Assembly (NCBI RefSeq): GCF_040412425.1
Contig: NC_089766.1
Location: forward strand, 15,890,508 to 15,954,507
Reading direction: 5' to 3'
Source: Macrobrachium rosenbergii
Taxonomy: Eukaryota; Arthropoda; Malacostraca; Decapoda; Palaemonidae
Length of the DNA: 64,000 nucleotides
The number at the start of each line of letters is the position of its first letter. Positions within the stretch are counted from its first letter, which is position 1. The notes beneath the pieces are model-generated. The model had not been told where the DNA came from and ran no database searches. It was given only the letters and a program-made list of their open reading frames with translations. The position numbers and the translations under genes were made by a program. Shown here piece after piece: positions 23,115-36,325 of the stretch.

Positions 23115-24235
23115 GGCAGGAAATATGATGTGCTGCCAAGCCTTTTTGGTGTAGGGGTATGAACATGTTATGGGAGTTCTCTGTGCCGTAGCTTCAACTA
23201 TAATTCATCAGTTAAACTATGAATCGGTAAGTGACCATTACGTTGTTTTTTTCTCTGGATCCAAAACGTTAAGGAAATGGCATAATGTTGACAAAATTTC
23301 AATTTTACCTATACTACAAATTCTATAGCGACCATATCCCCTGGAGTCAACTGTTGTAAAGGAAATGAAGGTGTACAGTTGATATTTATATTGTAAGTGT
23401 TATGTATACAGTATTTATATTATCCAGTACAACAAGCACAGTAAGAGTTGCCTTTAAAAATCAATTGCTATTCACCCATGTTAATGGGTGTGTTTTTTTG
23501 ACTTAACAGTTCAGATTACAATGTTTTTCTATGTAAAGATGAATTAACATTACAAATGTTAAAACGTATTATCTTTAAATCTCAATGTTACCTGTTTAAT
23601 GAAACTTACTCCACTATTCATGAGATTACATTCATTACTTGTCATTTCTCGTCTTGCTCAGCTAGGTTTGTGTTCCTTAGTAAGCACTAACTGGACTCTA
23701 CATTAGCAATAATCGGTCCAGAGCTTCTCTTGGGAAAAGACCTCACCTGTCCGAATCTTCATTTCCCATAGTAACTATGGAGGCGGGTTATAGGTGTTAC
23801 TCTCAAAATGTTCTTGAGGTTTCTGCTTCCAAAGCAATTTTTCTCACTTGAGAGTAAATTGATAAAGATGTTTTGAGGGGTAACTGTGCAGTTAAGCCTT
23901 CGTTAACCGCAGTCTTTGCAATTACAGTCATCTTAACCCTACTCCTATCAATTATGGCGACCAGTCTGTGAAGTTGAAGATTTCACCTTCAGGAAACGCC
24001 ATGTTCTTTACTGGTTATTTCTACAGCTCTTAGAACATACATTATTGCACTGAATGCTTTGGAAGGTAAGTTCAAGTAAGTGTTGTTCTTCACTTCAGCG
24101 ATTTAGGGGCAAATTGGTTCCACACACTGTATCTCCTGAGTTTTTGCTTAAGGATATCAAGTGTATTATTAACGAACACCCCCTCCCCCAACAACACCCA
24201 ATTATCGACAATGTAAACCTCTGGTAACGAAATGT
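23115..24235. other. Intergenic, nothing recognised
   Basis: No exon with convincing splice sites and no clear repeat. The end abuts the R1 repeat copy. Confidence 0.45.
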
Positions 24236-24545
24236 CAGTTCCCCGTAGGAGGTTAGAGCCGTGAGTGCAGCTCATGCGGTACACTGTGGGCATTACTTAA
24301 GGTCTTTTGCAGAGTGACTTCGGCCCCTAGCTGCAACCCCTTTCGTTCCTTTTACTGTACCTCCTTTCATATTCTCTTCCATCTTACTTTCCACCCTCTC
24401 CTAACAATTGATTCATAGTGCAACTGCGAGATCTTCCTCCTGTTACACCTTTCAAACCTTTTACTGTCAATTTCCGTTTCAGCGCTGAATGACCTCATAG
24501 GTACCAGTACTTGGCCTTTGGCCTAAATTCTATATTCAATTCAAT
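24236..24545 (-). mobile_element. SINE-like repeat R1, near full-length copy
   Basis: Read on the minus strand, this copy matches the R1 copy at 48622-48945 over most of its length. Shared blocks are the 'cagcgctgaaacggaaattg' segment, 'taacaggagg', 'gttgcactatgaa', and the terminal palindromic gtaccgcatgagctgcac-like motif. It is one of at least four R1 copies in the window. R1 has no coding capacity and behaves as a dispersed short retroelement. Confidence 0.75.
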
Positions 24546-25141
24546 TTAATGTCAATCACAGCAAGCAATCTTTCACAATGGTGCTTACTTGAATACTCTA
24601 GAATAATTCTTATTTTTTCTGCATTCTTAAGATTCGCGTTTGTCAATTCAGTAGACGTTTAATCATTTATTTTTTTTTTATTTAGTTTTGAAGGTAACGA
24701 ATAAACTTAAACTTACAGCGCTTAAACCATTGAACCAAAGCATTTCATTAGTCGGCTTGTTGATGTTAAATCACCCCTATTTACATTTCATATACTGAAC
24801 AGTTATCTGTACCGTAACTGGAAGTTGTTGATGTAAGTAACAGCTCTTCAATCAACTACGCCTTTTGTGCAGATGGTGTTTTAACTACCCTTTTGCCTCA
24901 AAGCTTTATTACTTCCAGTATACGTATTTGCATTTACTTTGTACGTATTCTTATAACAACTATCATGATCTGGTGGTCATTACTGTGAGACTGATATAGA
25001 ACAGTGATTTAGTGATGAAATGGATATACTGTATTAGCATTGTGGTTACGAAGATTATTTGCTAAAAAAAATCGAGCACCAATTATTTGACAAGACTGAA
25101 TTTGCTGTGATGTGCTGCAGAAACGCGATATTTCGTTAAGA

Positions 25142-25144
<3 letters not shown>

Positions 25145-25206
<62 letters not shown>

Positions 25207-25213
25207 TGTGTGT
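25145..25213. repeat. (TC)n(TG)n microsatellite
   Basis: About 22 TC units (25145-25189) pass directly into about 12 TG units. A short (AG)n tract follows at 25348-25369. The open frame across it encodes only Arg/Glu and Thr/His repeats. Confidence 0.97.
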
Positions 25214-25347
25214 AGTGTATATGCATCTTGACTACTGATTGGCAATTAAAGCTGACGTTTTGTTGATAGTATGGCGATATATAATATATTTTTATCGGTA
25301 ACTTCCAGGTAATTTAGCTTGTAATAATCCATTCTGGAGGCGCCTGT

Positions 25348-25369
25348 AGAGAGAGAGAGAGAGAGAGAG
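25348..25369. repeat. (AG)n microsatellite
   Basis: Eleven or so AG units, with no coding significance. Confidence 0.95.
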
Positions 25370-25379
25370 GGTAATTTCA

Positions 25380-26590
25380 AGATAAACTGACATGTACTTG
25401 ACTTAAGCGAATGATTTTTTAAGACTGTTTAAGAGTTAACACGCTAAGTCATGTAGGAAGCTTATTAATCTTTTGCATGATAAATGATACATCCCTGTAT
25501 GAATATTACAGGTGTTATTAGGGGCTCAACAGTTGCTAAATTTGTTATGTTTGAGTCCTTCTAGTACCCAAAATCTGCACGAGACAGGTGACAGATTTCC
25601 AATTCTTATTATAAATCACTTCTACAACTACAAAATTCTTATGGGTTATGGGCCAATCACCTAAACGTGTGACATAACAATTAACAGTAGCCGCAATGAA
25701 ATCTTGGGATTTGTGACACCAAAGATTTGGCAGATACATGTTTTTATGTGACATGTGACAGTTACCGAAGTCATGCATGACAAAAATCAGATTCTTGTAT
25801 GACGTAATAAATAATCATGTGGTACGTAATTATCATTATTTGCTGCAGCTACAAGTTTTCATGTTATATGTGATAACCACTTTTGGGGTCCGTAACTTTT
25901 GCTTATTTTTTTAGTATAAAATTACCATGGCATAATAAATTCCACCCTTGCTAAGAAATTAGCACTTGACTTCAGTAACCAAGTGATTATTTGAAGATTA
26001 TTGAACTAACAAGTAATACAGTCTTTTAACATTAAGGCGCCAAGTTTTGATGCGACATGTAATTCCAGTAATCTTGACTCCACATCATAAAAATGCCAGT
26101 GTTGCAGGTGATTTAAAGTACTATATTTTTGTTGGCCAATAATTGTATTACCCTTCCCAGTGGCCTAACACCCAGTTTAATACATTTGGGCATTTCAGAA
26201 GTAATGATAATATATAGCTTATTAGTTTTTGTCTTAGGTAATTTTTTTGTAATGCATATAATAAATTTTATACAATAATTTGCCATTAGCGCGTACTGCT
26301 TATAATGCAGATTATTAACAATTTTCATGTACTGATTTACGTTTTAGACAACAACCGTTTGTAATACAGCTTATTACCCCTCTACATCCATCAGATTAAA
26401 CCCAGGACAACATAATTTCGCTATATCAGCTTTTCAGCTCACGTTCTCAACAGTTTTAAGCATGTTTGTGTCATACAAGAATCACTTACAACATACAACA
26501 GCATCAATATTTTTAAAATAAGAATTAGATCAATGTCTCTTTAACGAGAAACTGGTCATTCCAAGCAAGAATAAACTACTCTTGCGAGAG
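25380..26590. other. Intergenic, nothing recognised
   Basis: AT-rich; only short open frames. No repeat boundary was identified. Confidence 0.45.
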
Positions 26591-26599
26591 CTGGAAAGT

Positions 26600-26747
26600 C
26601 CAACTTAAACGAGTGGGCCGGGTTTTTTTGAACTGTGAGGGCGTGGCTAACCCTTTCTTTGAGGCCTGCAGAAGAAGAGTTCGGTATTTGTCTTTGTGAG
26701 CTGGTGTGAAGTGCTTGTCGCTGTAGTCTTCTGCATTTTGGGGAAAG
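26600..26747 (+). promoter_or_regulatory. Candidate promoter and non-coding first exon
   Basis: A locally GC-richer stretch includes gggccggg and gagggcgtgg, followed by a pyrimidine-rich start-like region (ctttctttgagg). It ends in a consensus donor GGGAAAG|GTAAGT at 26748. No ATG opens a long frame. This resembles the 5' UTR exon of a + strand transcript. The downstream partner could be the exon-like block at 30840, but this is inference only. Confidence 0.35.
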
Positions 26748-26749
26748 GT

Positions 26750-29700
26750 AAGTGTTCGCCTTCAAGTTTACAAGTTGAGTGCTTTAAGAACTTGTAATCT
26801 TCGAGTTTTGTAAATTCGAATGTTTAAGTGGTCAATTTTAAGGTTTGATGAGTACTCCGCTAGAAGGTAACATTTTTCGTAAGCTTTTGCAATTTGAGGT
26901 CGAATGATAATTTTTTTTTTTTTTTTTTTACATATCGCCCCAATCCTCCTTCAAAAAACCGCAACTATTTTCAGTCCCCTAAAATTTTTAATACCGTTTT
27001 TTTAATTTTTTTATATACTGATTTTTCAGGAATATCCACTCAGATATTCCGTAACTACATTGGGTACTTGCTTTCTATGTATGTACCCGGAGCATCACTG
27101 GGTGTTTTTAATGGTTTTTTAACCTTCAGGTGTTTTTATTTAGGTTGCCCGTGGCTGGTTCTGAGTGCAAAAAGTGTTACTTGGTCCTTAGATGAAAACT
27201 GAATTGTAAGACATGGACCACGCGCTTTTGTAACGGAAGACCCTCGACTATTTTGGTCTTCGTTTGATTCTATAGGTGTCTCCATAAGCCTTAGTTTTGA
27301 ACATTAGTTTTGTTAAATTTAGTTCCATTATGACCTACAGTGCATTTAGGTAACCTGGTCATTAGTGCTTTAGGTAACCTGGTCATTAGTGAAGTGTGAT
27401 GGATGTTAACCAAAATAAAAAAAAAAAGCTTGTGCAAACATTTCATAGAACAGTGGAGTGTTTACCGTGAAGAATTTGGAGAATGCGTTAAAGTAAGCTG
27501 GCTGGTGACTGTCCAGTGCCCGCCATTTTCAGCGGGTGGACGCCGACAAACTAAATTAAATTGGGTTGTTATACTTTGGCACACATTTTTGAGGCTTGAT
27601 ATACCTGCAGCTTCTCAACCCGTCTTAGGTACTTGCTAAAGGGTTGTCATCTTTCATGACTTCGAAAGTTTTGATCACCAGCTGGCTGAGCGTTAAGAGT
27701 CCGGCAGTTTTTTCTCTCTTACAAGGTGACACTACATATTTACGGCTCAGTCCCTTGGTATGGTGCTTTTAGTGACGAAGGTGTAGGCAGTTATGTAAAT
27801 ACTAACTCCCATTATAGAGAATGTTCAGATTTTTAATGTTTCTAAGCCAACCCATGAGGTATTGCAGTCAAAGGAATGCTTGACTGCTATATTAGATTTA
27901 ATAGCTAGAACGAATGTATTCTAGTGCATTTAAGTAGGGTTAGAGGAAAACTTCAAAATTTTAAAGTCTCTAGTAGATAAGAGTTAAGATGAATATGCGT
28001 TAGACCCGAAGTGAATATTGTAATCAGACATGCAATTGAAGCATATAGGCTATTTGAACCTAGAACAAATTGTAAGTCAGGCGAGAGAGCATTTGTACAC
28101 TGCGCACCGAGGCTATGCAACAATACCGCCTGAGGTGAACAGATAGGCTACAAGAAGAATGCAAATTTAAAAAGGAACTAAAGACTCTCCTATTCTGCAG
28201 GAGCTACGATACTGACGAGAAAACACAATTATAAAATATAAGAAGCACCTTATTTTGAGAACGTACATGGGCCCGCCAGAGGAAATTATCCCTGTGGAGG
28301 GCTGTAAATAAAACCAAACAAAGTGAAGTGAAAGTGAAGAGGGTTACTCGCGATAGCCTTTAATTATAAAGTGCTCTGTGCAAAAGCGGGGACGGGGCGA
28401 GGAGGTCCTACCGCTAGTAAATCTGTGGTTTCGAAATGGCTCTCATCATGAAGTGCATTGCTCGTCACGGGTCACAAGGTGGAACGAGAGACTTCCTTTG
28501 GAAGGTTGCATCTTTGTGCTCAAAATTTCAAGTTAAGGGAATTTTCGTATTATAAAATTGAGAGTATCTGTTACGACCAACCACCTGGATTTATCCGGGC
28601 TTACAACCACGGTTAACTGTGTCATTTACACTCAAAGTGCCAGCTTGAATTAAACTTTTAAATAGCTTTTGTAATTTGTAAAAATTCTATTGTTGATTGG
28701 GTACTTTTGAGGTGAATGTTTAGGTTATTTCACTTGTGTAGAACGTTGCATTCTCCAGTTTTGAAGTTTCTAAATAAACGAATTTAAACAGATTAATACG
28801 AAGATACACTAGGATGTTTATTTCTAATAATTTGACCATATTTTGATTTGTCAAAAGGGGATTATCAATTTTCCGCCATACTAACTTATTAATTTGAATT
28901 TTTCTTGCACGATTATATTCTATTCAAAATAAAGGTATTAAGGAATGCGCAAATAAGAATGGCTTATAAAGTTAAGTGGCGACAAAGGCTTCAAGGATAG
29001 ATTTTTGATACAGGTATAACATGTTTGTGGTTGTCTGCCCTCTATGAACCGGTCTCTGATACGTCTTTAGGAACTAAAGGACTTTGGTGTACTGAACTTG
29101 CACTCCATAAGATACTAATTCTGTGCCATACAGCTGATAATGAGCAGAGGAATTACGATACTTTCTACCAGAAACAAAGGAAAATGGTTATGAACTTAAA
29201 AAAAATCTGCTTAACTTTTAAGTGTTGTATAGCATCGGTAGGGGCTGTTATTATTTGTAATGTTTCTTTAATGTTACGAATTTCGTTTAGAAAGAAATCA
29301 GTGCATGCAACCAAATTTTAAGACAGGTCAGAGGTTAATGCTCTTTCTAGTCCCAGTTGCCTTGTTCTAAAAAATTGGCGATATTAATTTTCGGATGCAG
29401 TAATCTGTACGATGGTGACCGGAAAGGTTTGATTGGTGGGCGTGCTAATGTCTTGCGCTTGGTTAATTACAAGGTATTAGCAGGTCAGGAAAAATTTTGT
29501 GAGTTTGTACCGTAAATTAATCTTCCTATAACTTAAGGAACATTATATTTAAACTAATTTAATTTTGAAATTTATTTTGGATACCTCTCCTATATCCTTA
29601 TATGCTTAAAGTGGCTTTCGTAGATTTCTTAAACATGGGGTTTGTAGTATTTTATTCTTAAAATTATTTGGTAAATCTAACTAACAGAACCTTGTCTCCC

Positions 29701-30838
29701 ATACATAAATTTTGGAGAACGAATCTGTGCATTTGCTCGTCCTCTGACCGATTTGTAAGAGTGCTCTAGATTAACTTGTTGCTCGGGTTCGTCTGACGAT
29801 GTCCCTGTTCTTTTAACAAGGCAGGGGACATAAAAAACCTTATTCCTTTGAAGCCCAAAGCACATAGTGGGTATCCTTAAATTTTTAGTAATATTTTTGT
29901 TACTGTACATCTGAGTATGGGCCACGCTAGTGTGAATTTTCTATCGAAGAAAATTGGCTGGTTTTTCGTGTAATTACGATTTTTTCTTTTAGTAATTGGC
30001 TTTCAAATATTGAATTATTAGTTTTGGTTTAGTTATTTTCAAGTTTTTTGTTGAGGTTAAGTGCTAGCAGACCACCAAATGTTGGAAGTTCAAGGCAGCT
30101 TGGTATATTTGTAGACATGTTTAAACAGCTTTTCAGAAGGGATTTCTAAATATACGGACAAATATAACTAAGTTTGTCGAAAAGTTGATTCCTCTGCATA
30201 CTTGAACAAACTTTATAATGCCGCTATGTCAAAAGCTTTCATGCCTGTAGTATTGAAGACAAGTGTATAATTAGGAATTTACTCTATAGCAGCCGAAGGC
30301 GGAAGAAAAACCAAAACCTTATCTCGAGATTCGTGGTGTTCACGACATATTCAAAGAAAAGGGAATTTGTGCTGAATTATTCTGGCTATTCAAACTGGAG
30401 CTGCTCATCAAACTTAAAAATAATTATTCGTGGTGATAAAGCCTCCAGTTCAGTCGTTTGTCTTCCCTGAATCTGCCAGTGTTTTTGCACTTGTCAATGG
30501 CTTGGTCATTATGTCCCGTATTTAAGAGCCTCAACCTTTCGTGAGCGCAGCAGCCTCATAGATTTGACAAATCCTCTGGCAATGTAACCTTGAACTCTTA
30601 CGTCCTTAATGATAATGACAATGGGTTCTTTATTGTAATTGCTTTTACATGTGTAAGTGGGTTTTAGTTCTAATGCTGGTAAATATAAATTTTCATAGAT
30701 ATTAAATTTCTGTTGAATGCAACCGAAAGTATAGTTTAAGGTCCTCGCTTTGAATTATTTAAAGGTGTTGTCAGTAATGGAATTATTGAAAGGTATCAGC
30801 AGTAACAAGATAGTTTAAATAAATTCTTTTATTTTTCA
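26750..30838. other. Intergenic or intronic, nothing firm
   Basis: Contains a T-run at 26909-26928 and a 25-bp tandem duplication (taggtaacctggtcattagt, 27333-27392). No recognised gene. It could be the first intron of a transcript starting near 26.7 kb. Confidence 0.35.
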
Positions 30839-30839
30839 G

Positions 30840-30961
30840 GTGTCCAAAGAAGCTGGAGAACCAAAGAAGCTGCCAATTAAACTGGTCACTGCCTGGATCA
30901 ACAAACAGTTGAACTGTGGGAAGAGTGCGTGCATCGACTGACTTATCCAACTGGAAAAAAA
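30840..30961 (+). other. Exon-like block 1, coding status unproved
   Basis: A strong acceptor (ttcttttatttttcag) at 30839 and a donor (GTAAGC) at 30962 bound 122 nt. One frame reads KEAGEPKKLPIKLVTAWINK and then hits TGA. Another reads VELWEECVHRLTYPTGKK after an upstream TAA. No frame is open throughout and in phase with the next block. I recognise no family. It may be untranslated or a decayed exon. Confidence 0.3.
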
Positions 30962-31070
30962 GTAAGCAACTAATTAGGTTATTTTTGCGGAAGAAATCTG
31001 TAAATTCTTTGAAGTACTGAATGTCTAATGCATCATTTCCATATTTGTAATGTCCTCTCTCTTGTTACAG

Positions 31071-31177
31071 ATGTGATCATCAAGCAATTGAAGGATTCAA
31101 GGAACCGGTACGTCAAGGATGAAACACCCGTAAGAGCAGACTACAGTGGGACACTGTTCGTCGTATACCAAATAGAG
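31071..31177 (+). other. Exon-like block 2, coding status unproved
   Basis: The acceptor ctctctcttgttacag lies at 31070 and the donor is GTACAT at 31178. One frame is open for 35 codons (VIIKQLKDSRNRYVKDETPV and beyond). The phase linking it to block 1 would require passing a TGA in block 1. No known family was recognised. The 109-bp intron between the blocks is short but plausible. Confidence 0.3.
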
Positions 31178-31179
31178 GT

Positions 31180-33440
31180 ACATAACGCTTTCATGTCAAA
31201 TATGTAGTATGACAGATTAGGGCCAGATGTGTATATCAGGTTTCTGTAAATGTATTCGTGAATTGGTCTTGAAAAATGTAAGCACTGAAATTCTTTTGGA
31301 TTTTCCTAACTGAACTTTTCAAGATCGAGGTTAAGTACCGCTCACTTTGCCCTCTTGTTTCTTCGAATCCGGGCCTTAAAGGATTAGTATTTGCTTTATA
31401 AATTGTTGTACCTGATAGTCCTTTGATGAAAACTGGTATTACTGGTAGAGCGCCTGGGTTGTCTTGCTTAGGTTAGATTGGTAATTTTAATGTTTGTAAT
31501 GAACGTACCTTTTTTTGTGGTAAAGCAGATGTAGGAAAAAGGTTTTGACCGTTTGATAGGTAGTGAAGTTCAGAATGATCACCTGTAATTTTTTGCAGAA
31601 ATATCTAAGCCTGAGTTTTGGGATTTTATTTTTATAAAGTGTATCTAGTATCAGCGACTCGGATGGGAGTCTGAAGTGTTCATTTTGAGCTAAGTTAGGT
31701 GTTATGGAGTTGTTGCTGAAACTTGCTAAATTGACTCGTTAGTATGTTGCCTCGAATTTACCTAAATTAAGTTTTATTCCAAATTGTTTTACACTATAGC
31801 ATTGACAGAATGAGAGACTAAATTGTCTAATGGGGAAACAAACTCAGACTAGTCATGGAAGTGACCAATATCAGGATAGGCACCTCTACTTTAAAAGATG
31901 TTTTCTCATAATTTTTTGTTAGAGAAGTATCTTGTTTCTTCTTTGAGCAGTTTAATTCAAGGTAACTATGGTAATTTGATTAAGTAGCTGAATTGTATCG
32001 CTGAGAGGTGGCTTGTATGTAGGGGAATTCTTGTATATATATATCTAATTAGATTATCTCCAGTTTAGAGGTTTTCACTTTGAATATCAGCTGTATATAC
32101 AAATTTACAGGCATGTGAACCACCGATTGTTAAATGTAAACGTTTAGAAATAAATCGAGTATATAAACGTGTTTTTTAATTTTCATAAACTGCAAATTAA
32201 CAGAAGTAGTTGTCACGAGTTCAGTCATTACTGTTGCTATAGTAATTCAGTGATAATGAGAATATGAAAATGCACAAGCGTTTAATGCTCTTAACTTTTA
32301 TTGGCAGTAGTTGAAAGGATAATCGAACAAAAGTTAACCAATTAGGAATGTCTCGTACAAACTGGTTGATGAAACTGCATGAAGTGTCTTAATGCCAATA
32401 ATTCATAATTAAAATCCGTTCTCAAGCTACATAAGTTTTGAAATTTAATGAAAGAAACACGTTAGAGTTAGTGTTACTAATAAGACCAACTGTTAATTCA
32501 CATTTTTGACAAGATAGTCGTGTTTTAAAAATGTTATATTCGCTGATAGATGCCATTTCATAAAATGATTTTGAGGTTTCAGTCGAGATGTCATACCTTT
32601 CAGAGCACTTGACGTCAATAGGCATCAATATACAGGCCAGGGATCATTTTAAGAGGAACAAATTCAATTTAAAGTCGATCGTAACGGGAGTAAATTAAAA
32701 ACATTAGAAAACCATTAAGAAAACAATCTTAAGGGTTGAATTCGGTTTGTGTATCCATAGTAGATTCAGCCGTGACTAAAATTTTTATATGGTCGAGCTC
32801 GCATGCACACACAAGCGAAGAAAAATTAACCATTGTGAATTAGATCGGACTAACCAATACAGGAAGGAACAAGATACTTCACAATTCAGTTTAAAAGTCA
32901 CTTCGGATTTTTAGTTGATGAAGATATATGGTCACTGGTGATGAATGAATGAATACTTGAACAAAGTGAAAATTCATCGCTGCAATCTGAGTTTTTATAT
33001 AACTGTTGACTGCCATTACGAGAGCGAAGTTTTTGTAACGAAATTATATGTAATTAGGATTATAAATTTTTAGTTAGTGACTGATGAACTAATGAATTAA
33101 TAATAGAACTTCCGTAGTTGACTAACGTTACCAAACGACTTAAAATAGTTTATTGCCAGTACGGGATCTTGAAGGGGAAAGTAGCCAGCATTGAGATTTT
33201 GTATCCGATAGCTCTTCAGATTACTCTGGTAGTGGGGCAGCCTTGGGCGTACAATGCATTAAATAAGGTGAATGAAGTCGGCTCTTTAGTACTCTTATTA
33301 AGAGGGTATTTTGTTCAGAAATTGAGTTTTGCGTGTAGTTAATTTACTAAAAAAAAAAAAAAAGTTAGCGATGTAGACTAAACTAAATGGCCCTGGCTAA
33401 AAGAAACTAATCAAAGGCAGAGAATAATGACTAGTTTATA
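31180..33440. other. Intergenic, nothing recognised
   Basis: AT-rich with no supported feature. Confidence 0.45.
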
Positions 33441-33449
33441 CAAGGCTTA

Positions 33450-33575
33450 AGGCCGCCACTAACGCTGTTATGCCTGCGCGGTTAGGCCTGTGCACGCAAA
33501 ACTGAACGTCGGTGGGTTCAGATTTGCCTGTACAGGCCGATTGTGCAGGTATAAACTGAAGGTTAGTGGCGGCCT
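33450..33575. mobile_element. PIF/Harbinger-type MITE, 126 bp
   Basis: The terminal inverted repeats start AGGCCGCCACTAAC on the left and, reverse complemented, on the right. A 3-bp TTA lies directly outside both ends (33447-33449 and 33576-33578), the typical Harbinger target duplication. There is no coding capacity, and the interior is GC-richer than the surroundings. Confidence 0.75.
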
Positions 33576-35117
33576 TTAGACGGTTAGATGAGCTGTGGTT
33601 ATTACGATAGTTATTAATATTATTACGCAGAAGGTTCCTGTTAAATCTAACTAACTCCACTAGGGTAGTTTTGGAAATTTGCACACTGCCAATTTAGACA
33701 TTTTCGGCAACAACTCTACCAAGAGAACTTGCTTTCAGCAACGACACGTTGACCTAAAACAATACTAGCAAAGTAAATGGCAGATAATCAAATTTAGAAG
33801 AAAAATAGGGTCACGGAAAAATTAATCAGTCATGTTAGGCAATTTTGTTTAAACTTAAAGACCTCGGGGCCGGGGACCATAATAGGTATTGCAAGTGAGC
33901 AATGTGGCCCATGGGAGCGGGTCATGTTTCGCATTGAGCTCTTCACAGAATCGCTAAGAATGAAATTCCTGAGTTTTAGTTTTTTTTGTGCTCTAGGTTA
34001 CGTGGATCTTACACTGTTCATGAGCGATTCCTAATGTCACCTGTAGTGAATAGTGGCTGAGAAGCGAGAGGTTACGCAAGATCGTTGAGGTTACACCCCT
34101 TAATTATTTTGCTTAAGTGCGAAGAAAATGTTCATGTACTAGACATTTCCAAAATAGTATATCAAACTTGACTGGCATTTTCAAGTAATGTGACGATATC
34201 CCATGTTATTAAAGCGAGGTGTTCTCTTCCTCAGTGTTAATTAAATTGGATGCGAAATTTGACAGCCGACTGGAGTATGTCCAAGATAATTAACTAAATT
34301 GCTACAACGAGGCATTAAATTGTTGCTCTGCTAGATTTTTTAAAGTAAATTCACTTTCGGTTATTTTAAAATGGAAACAAGTTTGAAGCATGACGTTTTC
34401 AAAGTATCTCCCACACACAGAATATTACCAGACTGCTTTGTAGTATTTTTTTGGGAACAAATTTTGGTCGAATGGAAAAAAAATCTATATTGTTAGTTCC
34501 TAGGTAACTTACAAATCTTAGGGCCGTATGACCACAAGTCAGTTTTACAATACTTTTGATGCATTTTTGGCTACTATATAGATGTACATCAAGTAAATGA
34601 AAATTGTAGAATAATTCTTAGCAGGAGAAAAAAGAACAATGTAGTTTAATGCCAAAATTTATTAGAGATGCGTTTTGTTGTTCCTTCATATTATTCTCAA
34701 GCTTAAAGCGGACATGGGTTTTCCTTGTTAAAAATAATGGTATAAACAGAAAATTGATAATCTTCCTGGTCACTTCCAATGATATAAATTTTAGTCAAAT
34801 TTGAAACAATGGTACATTAACAATAAAACACGAGTAATTTAAAGTAAAACAGGGGATGAGATGAATTGCTAAAGTCAGTCTGATTTTCTAACAAATATTT
34901 CGATCGACTCAGAGTTAATGTTTCATTTAAGCTAAATAATTTAGCACTGGTAATTTCATTCAGACCAGTAAAAGTGGATTTTCTATAAATGTTAAATTGT
35001 AGCGACTTCCTGTTTACGGTACTTTTGGTAATACTCAGATCTAGTTAAAACTGCCAAAATTACTAACACTTTCGAGCCTTCTGCTTGCATTAATGCCTCT
35101 ATGTATGTTGTACAACT

Positions 35118-35185
35118 GGCGATCTGGTTGGCTTGGCCAGCAAGCAGCTAGTACGAGGAGGAATGCCATCATGTTCAGATCTTGT
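35118..35185 (+). repeat. Arm of an inverted repeat pair
   Basis: The stretch from ggcgatctggttggcttggc to atgttcagatctt resembles the reverse complement of about 36545-36615. The two arms flank the direct-repeat complex in opposite orientation. Both may be copies of one dispersed sequence rather than termini of a single element. Confidence 0.5.
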
Positions 35186-35479
35186 CCGGAATGACCTGCA
35201 AGACTGGCCAATGTAAGTAACGCAACAGAGCCACACTTATAAGTACAGGAGATGCCAGATAAGAAGGCCTAAAGCTAGTATATCCTTATGGTTCAACAAC
35301 GCTTGAATAGTACCGTTCTTGGCGGGATGATGAATATGGCGAAAGCTATATCTAAAATGTTTTATAGTTCTCTTGTAATTTATTTATAACATGGATCACT
35401 TACATGTGGCAGTTTTAATCTCTTTAAAGGATTGATTGATTATTAGATTTTAGGCATACATGCCAAGGACTGGGGGCAA

Positions 35480-35665
35480 TTAAGCCCTGAACGGAAATTA
35501 ACAAACTTTTAATGTGTAACAGGAGGAAAACCTCGCAGTTGCACTATGAAATCAATTGTCAGGAAAGGGTGGACAGTAAGATGGAAGGAAGGGAATATGA
35601 ACGGAGGTGCAGTAAAAGGAATGAAATCAGTTGCCACTAGGGGCCGTTTAAAGGACTAGTCAAAT
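35480..35665 (+). mobile_element. SINE-like repeat R1, 5'-truncated copy
   Basis: Shares taacaggaggaaaacctcgc, gttgcactatgaa, gatggaag and gaacggaggt with the other R1 copies. It ends near gccactaggggcc. Only the middle and 3' part is present. Confidence 0.7.
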
Positions 35666-36170
35666 GATTGGCAGGAACTTCAAAGAGTTAAAGTTTCGTT
35701 TAAGCTAAAAAATTTAGCACTTTGGCAACTCATTCAGACCAGTAAAAGTGGATTTTCTATAAATGTTAAAATGTGGTGACTTCCTGTTCACGGTACTTTT
35801 GGTAATGCAGATCTAAAAAGTTAACATTTTCTTCGTTCAACAGAAATAGTAAACCTGTGTATTCAGTGTAATATTAAATTTCTATAGATGCCTAAGGCAA
35901 TAAAATACATTAAAAATGTTTAAATATGTGAAAACAGCGAAATAAATGCATCTTAGGTTGATAAATCGCATGGCATTTCAAACTGCCATATTTATGATAC
36001 TGCTATTCAAACGTTGTTAAACCACAGGCATAATCATTTAGCACTTTGGTAATACATCCGGACCAGGAAATGTGGATTTTCTATAAATGTGGATGACTTC
36101 CTGTTTACGGTACACTTTTGGTAACGCTCAGATCTAAAAAGTTAACATTTTCTTCACGTTCAACAGAAAT

Positions 36171-36325
36171 AGTAAACGTCTGTATTCAGTGTAAAGTAAC
36201 AATATTAAATTTCTTCATTGTAAAGTAAACGTCTGTATTCAGTGTAAAGTAACAATATTAAATTTCTTCATTGTAAAGTAAACGTCTGTATTCAGTGTAA
36301 AGTAACAATATTAAATTTCTTCAAA
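36171..36325. repeat. Three tandem copies of a 53-bp unit
   Basis: The unit starting agtaaacgtctgtattcagt begins at 36171, 36224 and 36277, nearly without substitutions. A single diverged ancestor unit lies near 35850 in the preceding repeat block. Confidence 0.92.

Noticed and set aside
30900..30961. In-frame TGA in the exon-like block at 30840 as a possible selenocysteine codon
   Set aside because: The phase into the next block leads to another stop soon after, no SECIS-like element was identified, and no selenoprotein family is recognised.
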